Assembly: GCF_018531445.1 (NCBI RefSeq)
Contig: NZ_JAHDTH010000016.1
Span: forward strand, 1-64,000
Source: Pseudonocardia lacus
GTDB taxonomy: Bacteria > Actinomycetota > Actinomycetes > Mycobacteriales > Pseudonocardiaceae
DNA length: 64,000 bases
Reading direction: 5' to 3'
Below are positions 54,614 through 62,861 of the stretch, one piece after another (position 1 is the stretch's first letter; every line of letters begins with the position of its first letter). Below the pieces are notes generated by a model, which searched no databases, was not told where the DNA came from, and worked only from the letters and a program-made list of their open reading frames with translations. The position numbers were made by a program, and so were the translations under genes.

Positions 54614-55834
54614 TCAGGCGAGGGTGGTGGCGTGGGCCAGCGTCTCCGCCCGGGTGGCGCCGGTGGTCAGCAGCTGCCGGTACCGCACGATGCGCCGGGC
54701 GGCGCCGAAGCCGGCCACCGCGACCAGCTGGTCGCCGGCGAGGTAGGCCGCGACGGTGCCCCGGATCGGGCCGCCGCTGAGGCCGTCGCCGTGCAGGGGG
54801 ACGACCTCGTCGGCGTGGTCCGGCCGCCCGAGCAGCTGGATCTTCAGGCCGAACTGGTCGGACCAGAAGTAGGGCACGGCGGGCGGCGGGGGGTCGGCGC
54901 CGAGGATGTCGCGGGCGACGACGGCGGCCTGGTCGCCCGCGCTGGTCCAGTGCTCGTGGCGGTGGTGGCCGCCGCGGGTCGGGTCCTCCCACAGCGCGAC
55001 GTCGCCGACGGCCCAGGTGGCGTCGAGGCCGGCGACGCGGCCGGTGGGGCCGCAGGTGAGGCCGCCGGCGACGGTGGCGCCGGAGCCGGCCACCCAGTCG
55101 AGGCGCGGTTCGCCGCCGATCCCGACCACCGCCGCGTCGGCGACGACCTCGGTGCCGTCGGCGAGCTGGACCGTCACGCCGGTGGGCTCGGCCGGGCCCG
55201 CGGTCATGGCGGTGATCTTGACCTCGGTGCGGAGGTCGACGCCGCCCTCGGTGAGCAGCCGGCCGGCGAGCGCGCCCAGCTCGGTGCCGAGCGCGCGGAC
55301 GGACGGGACCGGGAGCGCCTCCAGGACGGTGACGGCGATGCCGCGCTCGCGGGCGGTGCTGGCCACCTCGGCGCCGATGAACCCGGCCCCGACGACCAGC
55401 AGGGAGCCGATCCGGTCGAGGGTGGCGCGCAGGGCGAGCGAGTCGTCGAGGGTGCGCAGGGTGTGCACGCGGTCGGGCTGGCCGGGCAGGGTCCGCGCGG
55501 CGAGGCCGGTGGCGATGACCACGGCGTCGCCGTGCAGGGCCGAGCCGTCGGACAGCTCGACGACGCCCGGGCGCAGGCCGACCGCAGTGAGGCCCAGGTG
55601 CGTGCGCACGCCCAGCTCGGTGAGCGCGTCGACGGTGCTGAGCACGATCCGGTCGGGTTCCCACGCGCCGCTGAGCACCTGCTTGGACAGCGGGGGGCGG
55701 TCGTAGGGCGGGTGGGTCTCGGAGCCCACCAGGCTGATGCGGCCCTGGAAGCCGGCGGCCCGCAGCTGCTCGGCGGTGCGCAACCCGCCCAGCCCGGCCC
55801 CGATCACCAGCACGTGCTCCGGCTGCGTGCTCAT
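54614..55834 (-). CDS. FAD-dependent ferredoxin/rubredoxin reductase-like oxidoreductase
   Basis: 406 aa from ATG 55834 (GTG 55840 is an alternative two codons earlier). FAD motif VLVIGAGLGGLRTAEQLRAA at the N-terminus, PPYDRPPLSKQVLSG typical of dioxygenase ferredoxin reductases, NAD motif LLVVGAGFIGAEVASTARER, second FAD motif TWAVGDVALWEDP. The C-terminal domain with YFWSDQFGLKIQLLGRP completes the family. It would pass electrons from NAD(P)H to a ferredoxin. A link to the BoxA-less BoxB system 40 kb away is possible but only a guess. Confidence 0.9.
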   Translation of the reverse strand: MSTQPEHVLVIGAGLGGLRTAEQLRAAGFQGRISLVGSETHPPYDRPPLSKQVLSGAWEPDRIVLSTVDALTELGVRTHLGLTAVGLRPGVVELSDGSALHGDAVVIATGLAARTLPGQPDRVHTLRTLDDSLALRATLDRIGSLLVVGAGFIGAEVASTARERGIAVTVLEALPVPSVRALGTELGALAGRLLTEGGVDLRTEVKITAMTAGPAEPTGVTVQLADGTEVVADAAVVGIGGEPRLDWVAGSGATVAGGLTCGPTGRVAGLDATWAVGDVALWEDPTRGGHHRHEHWTSAGDQAAVVARDILGADPPPPAVPYFWSDQFGLKIQLLGRPDHADEVVPLHGDGLSGGPIRGTVAAYLAGDQLVAVAGFGAARRIVRYRQLLTTGATRAETLAHATTLA

Positions 55835-55877
55835 CTGCACCCCGACTCCGTCATCCGACCGACAGCTCCCCGCGTGC

Positions 55878-56657
55878 TCAGCCCGCCCGGGTCTCGGGGT
55901 CCAGGCGGTTGCGCATCCGGTCGAGGGTCTGCGCGAGCAGCCGGGAGACGTGCATCTGCGAGATGCCGACCTCCTCGGCGATCTGCGTCTGGGTCATGTT
56001 CCCGAAGAACCGCAGCAGCACGATCGTGCGCTCGCGCTCGGGCAGCTCGGCCAGCACCGGGCGCAGGGCCTGGCGGAAGTCGACGCGGTCGAGCTCGGCG
56101 TCGGCCTCGCCAACCAGTTCGCCGACCGTGGCGCTGCCCTGCTCGGAGGACAGCATCTCGTCCAGCGAGGAGCTGCGGTACGCCTCGGAGGCCTCCAGGC
56201 CCTCCAGCACCTCGGCCACCGGGATGCCGAGCTTGTCGGCGATCTCGCTCGGGCGCGGCGCGCGTCCCAGGTTCTGCGACAGCTCCGAGACCGTGCTGTT
56301 GATCGAGACGTGCAGGTCCTTCAGTCGCCGCGGCACCCGCATCGACCAGCCCAGGTCGCGGAAGTGCCGGCGCACCTCGCCGCTGATCGTGGGCACCGCG
56401 AAGGAGAAGAACTCGTGGCCGCGCTCGGGGGAGAACCGGTCGATGGCGTTGATCAGCCCGACCGTGGCGACCTGGACGAGGTCGTCGAGCGGCTCACCAC
56501 GGTTGGAGAAGCGCCGCGCGATGTGCTGGGCCACCGGCAGGTAGCCGCGCACGAGCTGTTCGCGCAGCGGCTCCCGACCGGGGTCGTCCGCGGGGAGCGC
56601 CGCGTAGCGCTCCAGCAGGGGGACGAGGTGGCCGTACTCGGGATCTGTCCTGGTCAC
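55878..56657 (-). CDS. sigF: SigF/SigB-type alternative sigma factor
   Basis: 259 aa from GTG 56657, overlapping the RsbW stop (GTGA). Region 2 is LVRGYLPVAQHIARRFSNRG, LDDLVQVATVGLINAIDRFS and FAVPTISGEVRRHFRDLGW. Region 3 is SRRL-like RVPRRLKDLHVSINSTVSEL. Region 4 is LRPVLAELPERERTIVLLRF and MTQTQIAEEVGISQMHVSRL. This is the group-3 SigF/SigB/SigG branch controlling general stress or development. It is held inactive by the RsbW-type protein encoded just upstream. Confidence 0.93.
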   Translation of the reverse strand: MTRTDPEYGHLVPLLERYAALPADDPGREPLREQLVRGYLPVAQHIARRFSNRGEPLDDLVQVATVGLINAIDRFSPERGHEFFSFAVPTISGEVRRHFRDLGWSMRVPRRLKDLHVSINSTVSELSQNLGRAPRPSEIADKLGIPVAEVLEGLEASEAYRSSSLDEMLSSEQGSATVGELVGEADAELDRVDFRQALRPVLAELPERERTIVLLRFFGNMTQTQIAEEVGISQMHVSRLLAQTLDRMRNRLDPETRAG

Positions 56658-57091
56658 CGGGGTAGGTCGCCGGCGTGCTTGGTCAGCGTGATGCCGACCG
56701 TGGAGCCGGTGCCGTCCTCGTTCCCGCCGTGCTCGAGGGCGACGTCGTCGGCCAGGGTCTGCAGCACCCGCCAGCCGAAGGTGTCGGTCGAGACCTTCGT
56801 GTCGGCGCTGTCGGTCTGCACGACCGCGTGCACCTCGATGCGGTCCGCGCGGACCAGGAAGGTGCACAGCAGGCTCGACTCGGCGGCGGCGACGTCGACG
56901 AGGGTGGCGCAGGCTTCGTCGACGGCCATGCGCAGGTCGGAGATGGCGTCGAGGTCGAAGTCGGCCCTCGCGGCCAGGTCGGAGGCGACGGCGCGGATCG
57001 TCGGGATCAGCGCGGGGCTCGCTGACGTCCTGAGCTCGACGCTGGATGCCCCGTCCAGGTCGGGCACGGAGGGGGAGTCCAGGTCGGACAC
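56654..57091 (-). CDS. rsbW: Anti-sigma factor / serine kinase RsbW
   Basis: 145 aa, GTG start. HATPase_c fold: RAVASDLAARADFDLDAISD then LRMAVDEACATLVDVAAAES (the N-box, with Glu and Asp), and GTGSTVGITLTKHAGD at the C-terminus. RsbW-type proteins bind SigF and phosphorylate the STAS antagonist. The central segment SSLLCTFLVRADRIEVHAV is as in mycobacterial RsbW/UsfX. The order rsbW-sigF with overlapping codons ensures stoichiometric synthesis. Confidence 0.9.
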   Translation of the reverse strand: MSDLDSPSVPDLDGASSVELRTSASPALIPTIRAVASDLAARADFDLDAISDLRMAVDEACATLVDVAAAESSLLCTFLVRADRIEVHAVVQTDSADTKVSTDTFGWRVLQTLADDVALEHGGNEDGTGSTVGITLTKHAGDLPR

Positions 57092-57180
57092 GCTGGCGTT
57101 CTCCTTCGGCTCGGGGTTGTCAGCCTAGTGGGGTGGGGCGGGTCGCGCGGGGGCGGGCTCGAAGTCCGCGCCGCGCGCGG

Positions 57181-57570
57181 TCAACCGCGCAGCGCGGTGG
57201 TGATGTCGGAGTGCAGGGTGAAGAGCTGCTCCGAGCCGGTGATCTCGATGGGGCGCCGCACCGCACGCGCGGTCACCACCAGGTGCAGCGCGCGGTCGCT
57301 GTCCTCGGCGCGGTGCGCGGCCTGGATGAGCGCGGCCAGCCCGCTGGAGGCCAGGAACGTCACCCCGGTCAGGTCGACGACGAGCAGCGGATGGGGCCCG
57401 GCGACGAGCTCGCGCAGCGCCGTGTCCAGCTCGGGCGCGGTGAGCGTGTCCAGCTCGCCGGTGACCGCCAGCAGCGCGGCGTCCGGGCGGGGGTGGGAGA
57501 CCTCGGTGCCGAGCGCTCCGGCCGTCCGGGGCGGGCTCGCGTCGGGGCCCTGCGTGGCGGGCTCGGCCAT
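57181..57570 (-). CDS. rsbV: STAS-domain anti-sigma factor antagonist (RsbV-like)
   Basis: 129 aa from ATG 57570. The STAS motif VVDLTGVTFLASSGLAAL contains the phosphorylatable Ser. N-terminal 25 residues are disordered. In the unphosphorylated form it should bind RsbW and free SigF. It lies 89 bp upstream of rsbW on the same strand, and the PP2C phosphatase that would dephosphorylate it is divergently encoded 192 bp away. A SigF-like promoter is seen 67 bp upstream of the start. Confidence 0.88.
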   Translation of the reverse strand: MAEPATQGPDASPPRTAGALGTEVSHPRPDAALLAVTGELDTLTAPELDTALRELVAGPHPLLVVDLTGVTFLASSGLAALIQAAHRAEDSDRALHLVVTARAVRRPIEITGSEQLFTLHSDITTALRG

Positions 57571-57636
57571 CGATCTTGCCTCCGGCGCAGTCAGGTCGGC
57601 TCGGGCTGCGACGGTACCCGGGTACGACCCGGCCGG

Positions 57637-57662
57637 GTACTCCGGTCAGCCCGGACTGGAAC
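57637..57662 (-). promoter_or_regulatory. Candidate SigF-dependent promoter upstream of rsbV
   Basis: On the minus strand, GTTC (57662-57659) and GAGTAC (57642-57637) are separated by 16 bp. SigF promoters in actinobacteria look like GTTT/GTTC-N15-17-GGGTAT. One mismatch in the -10 makes this tentative. It would give autoregulation of rsbV-rsbW-sigF. Confidence 0.35.
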
Positions 57663-57762
57663 GGCTGCTCTCTGAACCGTGTCGGCGTCCGATCCTACCG
57701 ACGAGTTCGCCTCCCGCGGTCGTGGGGGCGCGGCGGCGTCGAACGAGCCCTAGGCTGATGGG

Positions 57763-59994
57763 GTGGTGGACGGCGGACCCGTCGCGGCCCCGGTGGACGG
57801 GCCCGGCCTCGCGGAGATGGTGCTGGACAACGCGGCCCGCACCGCAGGCTCCGATCTGCCCCGGGTGCTGCACGGGGCGCCGGCCGCGGTGCTGGTGATC
57901 GACCTCGACAGCCGCAGCGTCGTCTACGCCAACGCCGCCGCGATGGAGCTCGCCGGCGACCGCGTCCGGCTGCCGGTCGACATCGACGACTGGGGCGACG
58001 CGGCGGGCCTGACCGACCTGGGCGGCCGGCGGATGAGCCAGACGCGCTCGCCGCTCTCGCTGGTGGCCCGCGGCGTGCCGGTGGCGGGCGAGCCGGTGGC
58101 CGTGCGCGACGCCGCCCGCCGCGGGTCCACGGCTACGAGTGAGCAGCGCGAGGCCAGCGAGGGCAGGCTGCTGTGGGCGACCGGTTTCGCGCTGTCCGGG
58201 GTGGCCGACGACCCCCCCGCCGTGGGCGCGGCGAGCCTGTCGCGGCTGGCGCTGGTGGTGTTCCTGCAGCTCGCCGGGACCGAGCACGGCGACCGCCGGC
58301 ACCTGGAGGTGCTGCGCGACCGGGCCGTCGTGGCGACCGACATGTCGTTCACCATCACCGACCCCCGCCAGGACGACGACCCCCTCATCTGGGTCAACCC
58401 GTCGTTCACCAAGCTCACCGGCTACACCCACGACGACGTCGTGGGCCGCAACTGCCGGCTGCTGCAGGGCCCGAACACCGACCGCGGCACGGTCCTGCGG
58501 ATCGCCGACGCGCTGCGCCGCCGCGAGCCGATCACCGAGGTGCTGCTGAACTACCGCAAGGACGGCACCGCCTACTGGAACCAGGTCTCGATCACTCCGG
58601 TGTTCGACGGCAACGGCCGGCTGGTGAACTTCGTCGGCGTGCAGAGCGACGTCACCGAGCGGGTGACCGTCGAGCAGGAGCGGCGGGCCGCGCTGGCCGA
58701 GGCCGAGCAGGCGCGCAGCCAGCTGCGCCTGCTCGCCGAGGCCACCACCCAGATGACCGGGGCCCTCGACGTCTCCGACGCGTGCGCCCGGCTGGCCCAC
58801 GCGCTGGTGCCCCAGCTGGCCGACCTGTGCGCCGTCGACGTGCTGGAGCGCCCCGGCGCCGGGGGCGCGCAGCGGCTGGCGGTGGCCGGGCGGGAGAACG
58901 GCGACGAGTCGGCGCTGCGCGAGCTGGGTCAGCTGGGCGAGCCGCCCGGCGCGGACACCGGCGCCGACCCGGTGCTGCTGGCGGAGCTGCCCGAGCGCGG
59001 CGCCGACCGCTACCCGGACGACCCGGTCGCCGCGGCCGCCTACGACCGGCTGCGGCTCAAGTCGGTGATGGTGGTGCCGATCCGGGCCCGCGGCCGGGTG
59101 CTGGGCGCGCTCACCCTGGCCACCCAGCAGCCCTACGGCCGCCGGTACTCCGCGAGCGACCTGCACCTGGCCGCCGACATCGCCGGGCGGGCCGGGCTGA
59201 CCGTGGACAACGCCCGCCTCTACGAGGTGGAGCACGCGGCCGCGGTCACGCTGCAGCGCAGCCTGCTGCCGGTGGTGCCGCGGGTCGAGGGCATGCGCCT
59301 GGCCGCCCGCTACCTCGTCGGCGTGGACGGCAACCAGGTCGGCGGCGACTGGTACGACGCGCTCAACCTGCCCGACGGGGCGGTCGGCATCGCGGTCGGC
59401 GACGTCGTCGGCCACGACCTGCGGGCCGCGGCGGCGATGGGCCAGCTGCGCGGTGTGCTGCGCTCCTACGCCTGGGACGGCGCCCCGCCGGGGCTGGTCC
59501 TGGACCGCTGCGACCAGCTGGTGCAGGGCCTGGAGATGGCGGCCATGGCCACCGCCGTCTACGCGCGCATCGAGCCGGCCGACGAGGACGGCGTGCGGCT
59601 GCTGCGCTACGCGAACGCGGGCCACCCCACCCCGTTGTTGCTGCTGCCCGACGGGAAGCTCACCCGCCTCGACGGGCACCGCTCGCCGATGATCGGCGCC
59701 GTGCCGCGGCTGGGCACGCGCGCCGGTGTCGGCCGCGAGGACGCGGCGGTGCCGATGGCCCCGGGCTCGACGCTGTTCCTCTACACCGACGGCCTCACCG
59801 ACGCGGTGGGCGAGGACGCCGACGAGCGGACCGAGCTGCTGGAGCGCACCGTGGCCGGCATGTCGGCGGGCGCCGACGCCGAGGACGTCGTGGAGCAGGT
59901 GCTGCGGGTGTGCACGCCGGCCGAGCTGCGCGACGACGTGGCGCTGCTGGCGGTGCGCCTGGACGACCGTCCGGCCGGACGATCGGACGGATGA
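57763..59994 (+). CDS. LOV-GAF-PP2C phosphatase, candidate blue-light activator of SigF
   Basis: 743 aa, GTG start. Residues ~25-175: degenerate PAS-like domain. Residues ~180-300: a LOV domain with GRNCRLLQG (228-236), the photoactive Cys at 231, FMN contacts Q235, N263 and N273 (NYRKDGTAYWNQ) and Q294 (FVGVQSD). Then a helical linker (~300-325), a GAF domain (~325-485) and a SpoIIE-type PP2C (~500-735) with GGDWYDAL (D529, D532), VGDVVGHD (D547) and FLYTDGLTDA. Such proteins dephosphorylate STAS antagonists in partner switching. Light control is inferred from the intact LOV site. It is divergent from rsbV-rsbW-sigF. Confidence 0.9.
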   Translation: MVDGGPVAAPVDGPGLAEMVLDNAARTAGSDLPRVLHGAPAAVLVIDLDSRSVVYANAAAMELAGDRVRLPVDIDDWGDAAGLTDLGGRRMSQTRSPLSLVARGVPVAGEPVAVRDAARRGSTATSEQREASEGRLLWATGFALSGVADDPPAVGAASLSRLALVVFLQLAGTEHGDRRHLEVLRDRAVVATDMSFTITDPRQDDDPLIWVNPSFTKLTGYTHDDVVGRNCRLLQGPNTDRGTVLRIADALRRREPITEVLLNYRKDGTAYWNQVSITPVFDGNGRLVNFVGVQSDVTERVTVEQERRAALAEAEQARSQLRLLAEATTQMTGALDVSDACARLAHALVPQLADLCAVDVLERPGAGGAQRLAVAGRENGDESALRELGQLGEPPGADTGADPVLLAELPERGADRYPDDPVAAAAYDRLRLKSVMVVPIRARGRVLGALTLATQQPYGRRYSASDLHLAADIAGRAGLTVDNARLYEVEHAAAVTLQRSLLPVVPRVEGMRLAARYLVGVDGNQVGGDWYDALNLPDGAVGIAVGDVVGHDLRAAAAMGQLRGVLRSYAWDGAPPGLVLDRCDQLVQGLEMAAMATAVYARIEPADEDGVRLLRYANAGHPTPLLLLPDGKLTRLDGHRSPMIGAVPRLGTRAGVGREDAAVPMAPGSTLFLYTDGLTDAVGEDADERTELLERTVAGMSAGADAEDVVEQVLRVCTPAELRDDVALLAVRLDDRPAGRSDG

Positions 59995-60120
59995 TCGATT
60001 CCGGCGATCGGCCGTCCACCTGAACGGGGGGTGAACGTCCGGCCACGCCCAGCTGGCCGGGTCCGCTCGGCCGTACGACATCTACCGGATGTCGCTACAC
60101 GGTGGTGACCTGCGCCGATG

Positions 60121-60194
60121 CCGTGAGCGGCGTTCCACGGTGGACGGACTGTACGACCGAATGGAGCCCACCGTGAGCTGATCGCCGCTCACGG
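60121..60194. other. Nested hairpins in the 59995-60321 intergenic region
   Basis: Perfect 12-bp arms CCGTGAGCGGCG (60121-60132) and CGCCGCTCACGG (60183-60194) enclose a second pair ACGGTGG (60137-60143) / CCACCGT (60168-60174). It may be the terminator of the LOV phosphatase gene, though it begins 126 bp past the stop. The rest of the 327-bp gap shows no gene. Confidence 0.45.
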
Positions 60195-60321
60195 ATGGTC
60201 CCCGCCCGCTCGGCGTTCGAGGGCCCCGGTTGGGGATCACCATCGTCTCCAGCCGGTTCACTGTTACATGGAGCCGAAACGGCCAGGGGGCCCGGCTTGC
60301 GCGTTGTGGGGGACGTTGACG

Positions 60322-60996
60322 ATGTCCGCAGTACCGACCGAGTTCACCGCCGACACCCCGGACCGCCGGGAGCCGGGTCGCGGCCCGACCGGTGATCCGG
60401 CGAGCGGCCGGGTCCGGATGCCCGTGCCGGTGCCGGCCACGGTGCCGGTCCCGCCGCCTCCGGTCGCCACCGCAGACGGCCGGCGCCTCGTGGCCGTGGC
60501 GTTCAGCGCCGAGGAGCTGCTCCGGCCCGACTCCGACCTGGCCCGGATCCTGCGCACGGTCCCGGTCGCCGACCTGCTGCTGGCGACCGACGAGCCGCGG
60601 CTCACGCCCGTGCGCATCCCGGTGCCGCCGCCCGTCCACGTCGACGACCTGCCGCCGGTCGAGCTCGACCAGCTCGCCGTCGCCGAGCAGGAGTTGGAGA
60701 TCCCCACCTCGGTGGTGATCGACGACCTGGACGTGCCGGGGCTGCGCGTGCACCGGCTCGACCTGGCCCTGCCGCTGCACGCGGGCGCGGAGGACGACCT
60801 GGTCGCCGCGCTCAGCGAGTTGGTCGGGTTCGACCCGGAGCCGGGAGTGGTGTGCCTGGCGCCCGCCGCGGACGACGACGCCGGCGGGGCCGCGGCCGTC
60901 AGCCGGGCGGCGCAGCGGGTGGCGCGGGTCTACGGGCTGCCGCTGCTGCGGTTCCGCTCGCGCGATCTGGCCGCGACGGCGGCGGTCACCGGCTGA
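60322..60996 (+). CDS. Hypothetical Pro/Val/Asp-rich protein
   Basis: 224 aa from ATG 60322; an upstream in-frame ATG at 60268 would add 18 residues. The N-terminal 75 residues are low-complexity (RMPVPVPATVPVPPPPVATA). The rest, with RLVAVAFSAEELLRPDSDLA, VAEQELEIPTSVVIDDLDVP and SRAAQRVARVYGLPLLRFRS, has alternating strand and helix character but no recognised domain. A competing long frame exists on the other strand; this one is preferred for its third-position G/C bias and sensible C-terminus. It lies between the LOV phosphatase and a WhiB gene. Confidence 0.5.
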   Translation: MSAVPTEFTADTPDRREPGRGPTGDPASGRVRMPVPVPATVPVPPPPVATADGRRLVAVAFSAEELLRPDSDLARILRTVPVADLLLATDEPRLTPVRIPVPPPVHVDDLPPVELDQLAVAEQELEIPTSVVIDDLDVPGLRVHRLDLALPLHAGAEDDLVAALSELVGFDPEPGVVCLAPAADDDAGGAAAVSRAAQRVARVYGLPLLRFRSRDLAATAAVTG

Positions 60997-61023
60997 CACC
61001 CCCCCGCGTCGGTACGGTCCGGC

Positions 61024-61317
61024 TCAGCTGGCCATCGGGACGCCGCGCTGCTCCAGGATGACGCGGCGCTCGGCCTCGGCCAGCCCGCCCCAGACGCCGA
61101 AGGGCTCGCGGGTCTGCAGGGCGAACTCGCGGCACATGTCCATCACCGGGCAGCGCCGGCAGACCTCCTTGGCCTGCGCGGTGCGGCGCGCGCGTGACGG
61201 GTTGCGCTCACCGTCGGGGTGGAAGAAGACGGCGCTGTCCATGCCGCGGCACGCGCCGAGACGCTGCCACTGCCACGCGTGATCCATCGGCCCGGGAAGC
61301 CGCGAAACGTCGCTCAT
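61024..61317 (-). CDS. WhiB-family iron-sulfur regulator (WhiB3/WhiD-like)
   Basis: 97 aa from ATG 61317 (GTG 61323 is an alternative). Numbering from the GTG start, the four Fe-S cysteines are C25, C55, C58 and C64 (CxxC and C-x5-C spacing), followed by GVWGG. WQWQRLGACRGMDSAVFFHP and DGERNPSRARR place it with WhiB3/WhiD rather than WhiB1 or WhiB4. These proteins bind region 4 of the principal sigma factor and respond to oxygen, NO or redox state. Neighbours are STAS and SigF-linked regulators. Confidence 0.9.
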   Translation of the reverse strand: MSDVSRLPGPMDHAWQWQRLGACRGMDSAVFFHPDGERNPSRARRTAQAKEVCRRCPVMDMCREFALQTREPFGVWGGLAEAERRVILEQRGVPMAS

Positions 61318-61449
61318 CGTCACCCCTAGTTCTTTCGTGCCCGGTCGAGCGGGCGGTCGAGGTGCTGATTCCCAGGGGGTCGGAGCGCCAAACTAGGAGC
61401 CGTCCGGCAATCACGCCGACCGGTCGACCCGGCCCCGCCGTGCGGACAG

Positions 61450-61498
61450 GACGACGCCCCCACCGGTGCGCCACTGGCGCGGTGGTGGGGGCGTCGTC
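61450..61498 (-). terminator. Hairpin terminator of the second STAS gene
   Basis: Perfect 15-bp arms GACGACGCCCCCACC (61450-61464) and GGTGGGGGCGTCGTC (61484-61498); after three unpaired positions the stem continues with GCGCC/GGCGC. It lies 95 bp after the minus-strand STAS gene. Confidence 0.72.
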
Positions 61499-61592
61499 AC
61501 TGGTCAGAGCGGGGGTGGTGCGGGGAGTGAACCCGCCGGTCGGCCCGGCACGGCGAGTAGCCCGAACGCCGCGCTGTGACGTACGTCACATA

Positions 61593-62003
61593 TCAGTCGG
61601 CGGACAGGGCCTGCTCGAGGCTCTCGTGCACGTTGAACAGCGGCACCAGGCCGGCGATCGTCAGCGGCCGCAGCACGCGCCGGGCCGTGCAGACGAGCCG
61701 CAGGTCGACCCCGGAGGTCTGGGCGGCCTCCCGGACCTCGATGAGCACGGCCAGGCCGCTGGTGCCCAGGAACGTGACGCCGTCCAGGTCGAGGACGACG
61801 GTGCCGACGCCTTCGGTCTCGAACTGCTCCAGCACTGCGGCCCGCAACTGCGGGGAGGTGAGCATGTCGACCTCGCCGCCGACCTCGAGCACGACCTTCC
61901 CCGGCGACGGGGTGCTGGTCGCGAGCGTGATCTGGTCGTCGACGTCGCTCCCGCGCCGGATCGACGACGGCTCGGGCTGCGGGGTCTCGCGGGTCTCGGA
62001 CAT
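61593..62003 (-). CDS. STAS-domain anti-sigma factor antagonist
   Basis: 136 aa from ATG 62003. KVVLEVGGEVDMLTSPQLRA and VVLDLDGVTFLGTSGLAVLI hold the STAS fold with the phospho-acceptor Ser in GTSG. It is a second RsbV-like protein, 4 kb from the SigF module, with a different N-terminus (SETRETPQPEPSSIRRGSDV). It might be an extra substrate of the same RsbW or of another kinase. No partner kinase is adjacent. Confidence 0.88.
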   Translation of the reverse strand: MSETRETPQPEPSSIRRGSDVDDQITLATSTPSPGKVVLEVGGEVDMLTSPQLRAAVLEQFETEGVGTVVLDLDGVTFLGTSGLAVLIEVREAAQTSGVDLRLVCTARRVLRPLTIAGLVPLFNVHESLEQALSAD

Positions 62004-62231
62004 CGACGCACACGGTAGGGCCTGGCCCACGGCCCTGCCACTCCAGGCCCCGGCTGTCGCCGAGAGGGGTGCACGGGCGCCCGACGGTGCCGCCATCCGG
62101 CGTACCGACCTGGGCCGACGGTGCGGAGTCGCCGCTCGTCGGACGGAGCAGCGCGCCTACGGCGACGGGGCGTCCCTGGTCGGCGACTGCGTCCCGGCCC
62201 ACTTCACCGCCCCGTGAGGACGAGTTGTCGA

Positions 62232-62627
62232 TCACTCGGGGGCGACGCGGGCGACCAGCGCCGACCGGCGGGCCATCTCGCCCCGGTACCACTCCAGCTT
62301 CTCCCGCAGCCGGGCCTGCTGCCCGCGCAGCTCGTCGATCGCCGCCCGGACCGCCACCTCGTGCTCCTCCAGCAGCGCCACCCGCTCGGACAGCGTCGAC
62401 TCGTCGAGCGAGAGCTCGCCGTAGCGGCGCAGCTGGGCGATGGGCATGCCGGTGTCGCGCAGGCAGCGCAGGAAGCTGAGCCGGCCCAGGTCGTCCTCGC
62501 TGTAGCGGCGCCGCCCGCCGACCGTGCGGGCGACCGGGGACAGGATGCCCTCGCGCTCGTAGTAGCGGAGCGTGTCGATGCTGAACCCGGACAGCCGGGC
62601 GGCCTCGGCCGGTGAGTACGTCGTCAC
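62232..62627 (-). CDS. MerR-family transcriptional regulator
   Basis: 131 aa from GTG 62627. The HTH is TYSPAEAARLSGFSIDTLRY then YEREGILSPVARTVGGRRRY, the second helical unit LSFLRCLRDTGMPIAQLRRY, followed by a coiled-coil dimer helix (ALLEEHEVAVRAAIDELRGQ). No cysteine metal motif is seen at the C-terminus, so it probably senses an organic or redox signal. Divergent from an aldo/keto reductase whose promoter has MerR geometry. Confidence 0.9.
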   Translation of the reverse strand: MTTYSPAEAARLSGFSIDTLRYYEREGILSPVARTVGGRRRYSEDDLGRLSFLRCLRDTGMPIAQLRRYGELSLDESTLSERVALLEEHEVAVRAAIDELRGQQARLREKLEWYRGEMARRSALVARVAPE

Positions 62628-62687
62628 GGCCCGATAGTGCCGGACCGGGGCTCCGGAGTGGAGTGGCCGCGTCACGCCGGCGGGGCC

Positions 62688-62800
62688 GTCCTCGCAGCGC
62701 CGGGCGGGTGTCGCGGCACCTGTTGGTCGTCTTCGCAGGGTCACCGTGGTCTTCGCAGGGTCCACAGCACCTGCGAAGACCATGGCGCCCCTGCGAAGAC
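62688..62800. repeat. Cluster of GTCTTCGCAG-family palindromic repeats
   Basis: Forward copies at 62688-62697 (GTCCTCGCAG), 62729-62738 and 62749-62758 (GTCTTCGCAG); reverse copies CTGCGAAGAC at 62771-62780 and 62791-62800. Adjacent same-orientation perfect copies are exactly 20 bp apart. It fills much of the 272-bp MerR/reductase spacer. Confidence 0.75.
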
Positions 62801-62861
62801 CACCTGACCCCGGCCCGGGACCGAACGGGAAGCCCGGAGGCCTGAACGCCGAAGGCGGCGC

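Noticed and set aside
54614-55834. The missing BoxA reductase of the benzoate pathway
   Set aside because: BoxA is a ferredoxin-NADP-reductase-type protein with Fe-S clusters; this gene is a two-Rossmann FAD reductase without cysteine clusters and is 40 kb away.
60082-60999. A 305-residue minus-strand gene opposite the hypothetical protein
   Set aside because: It has no family motif and poorer third-position G/C pattern than the plus-strand frame; confidence in either is modest.
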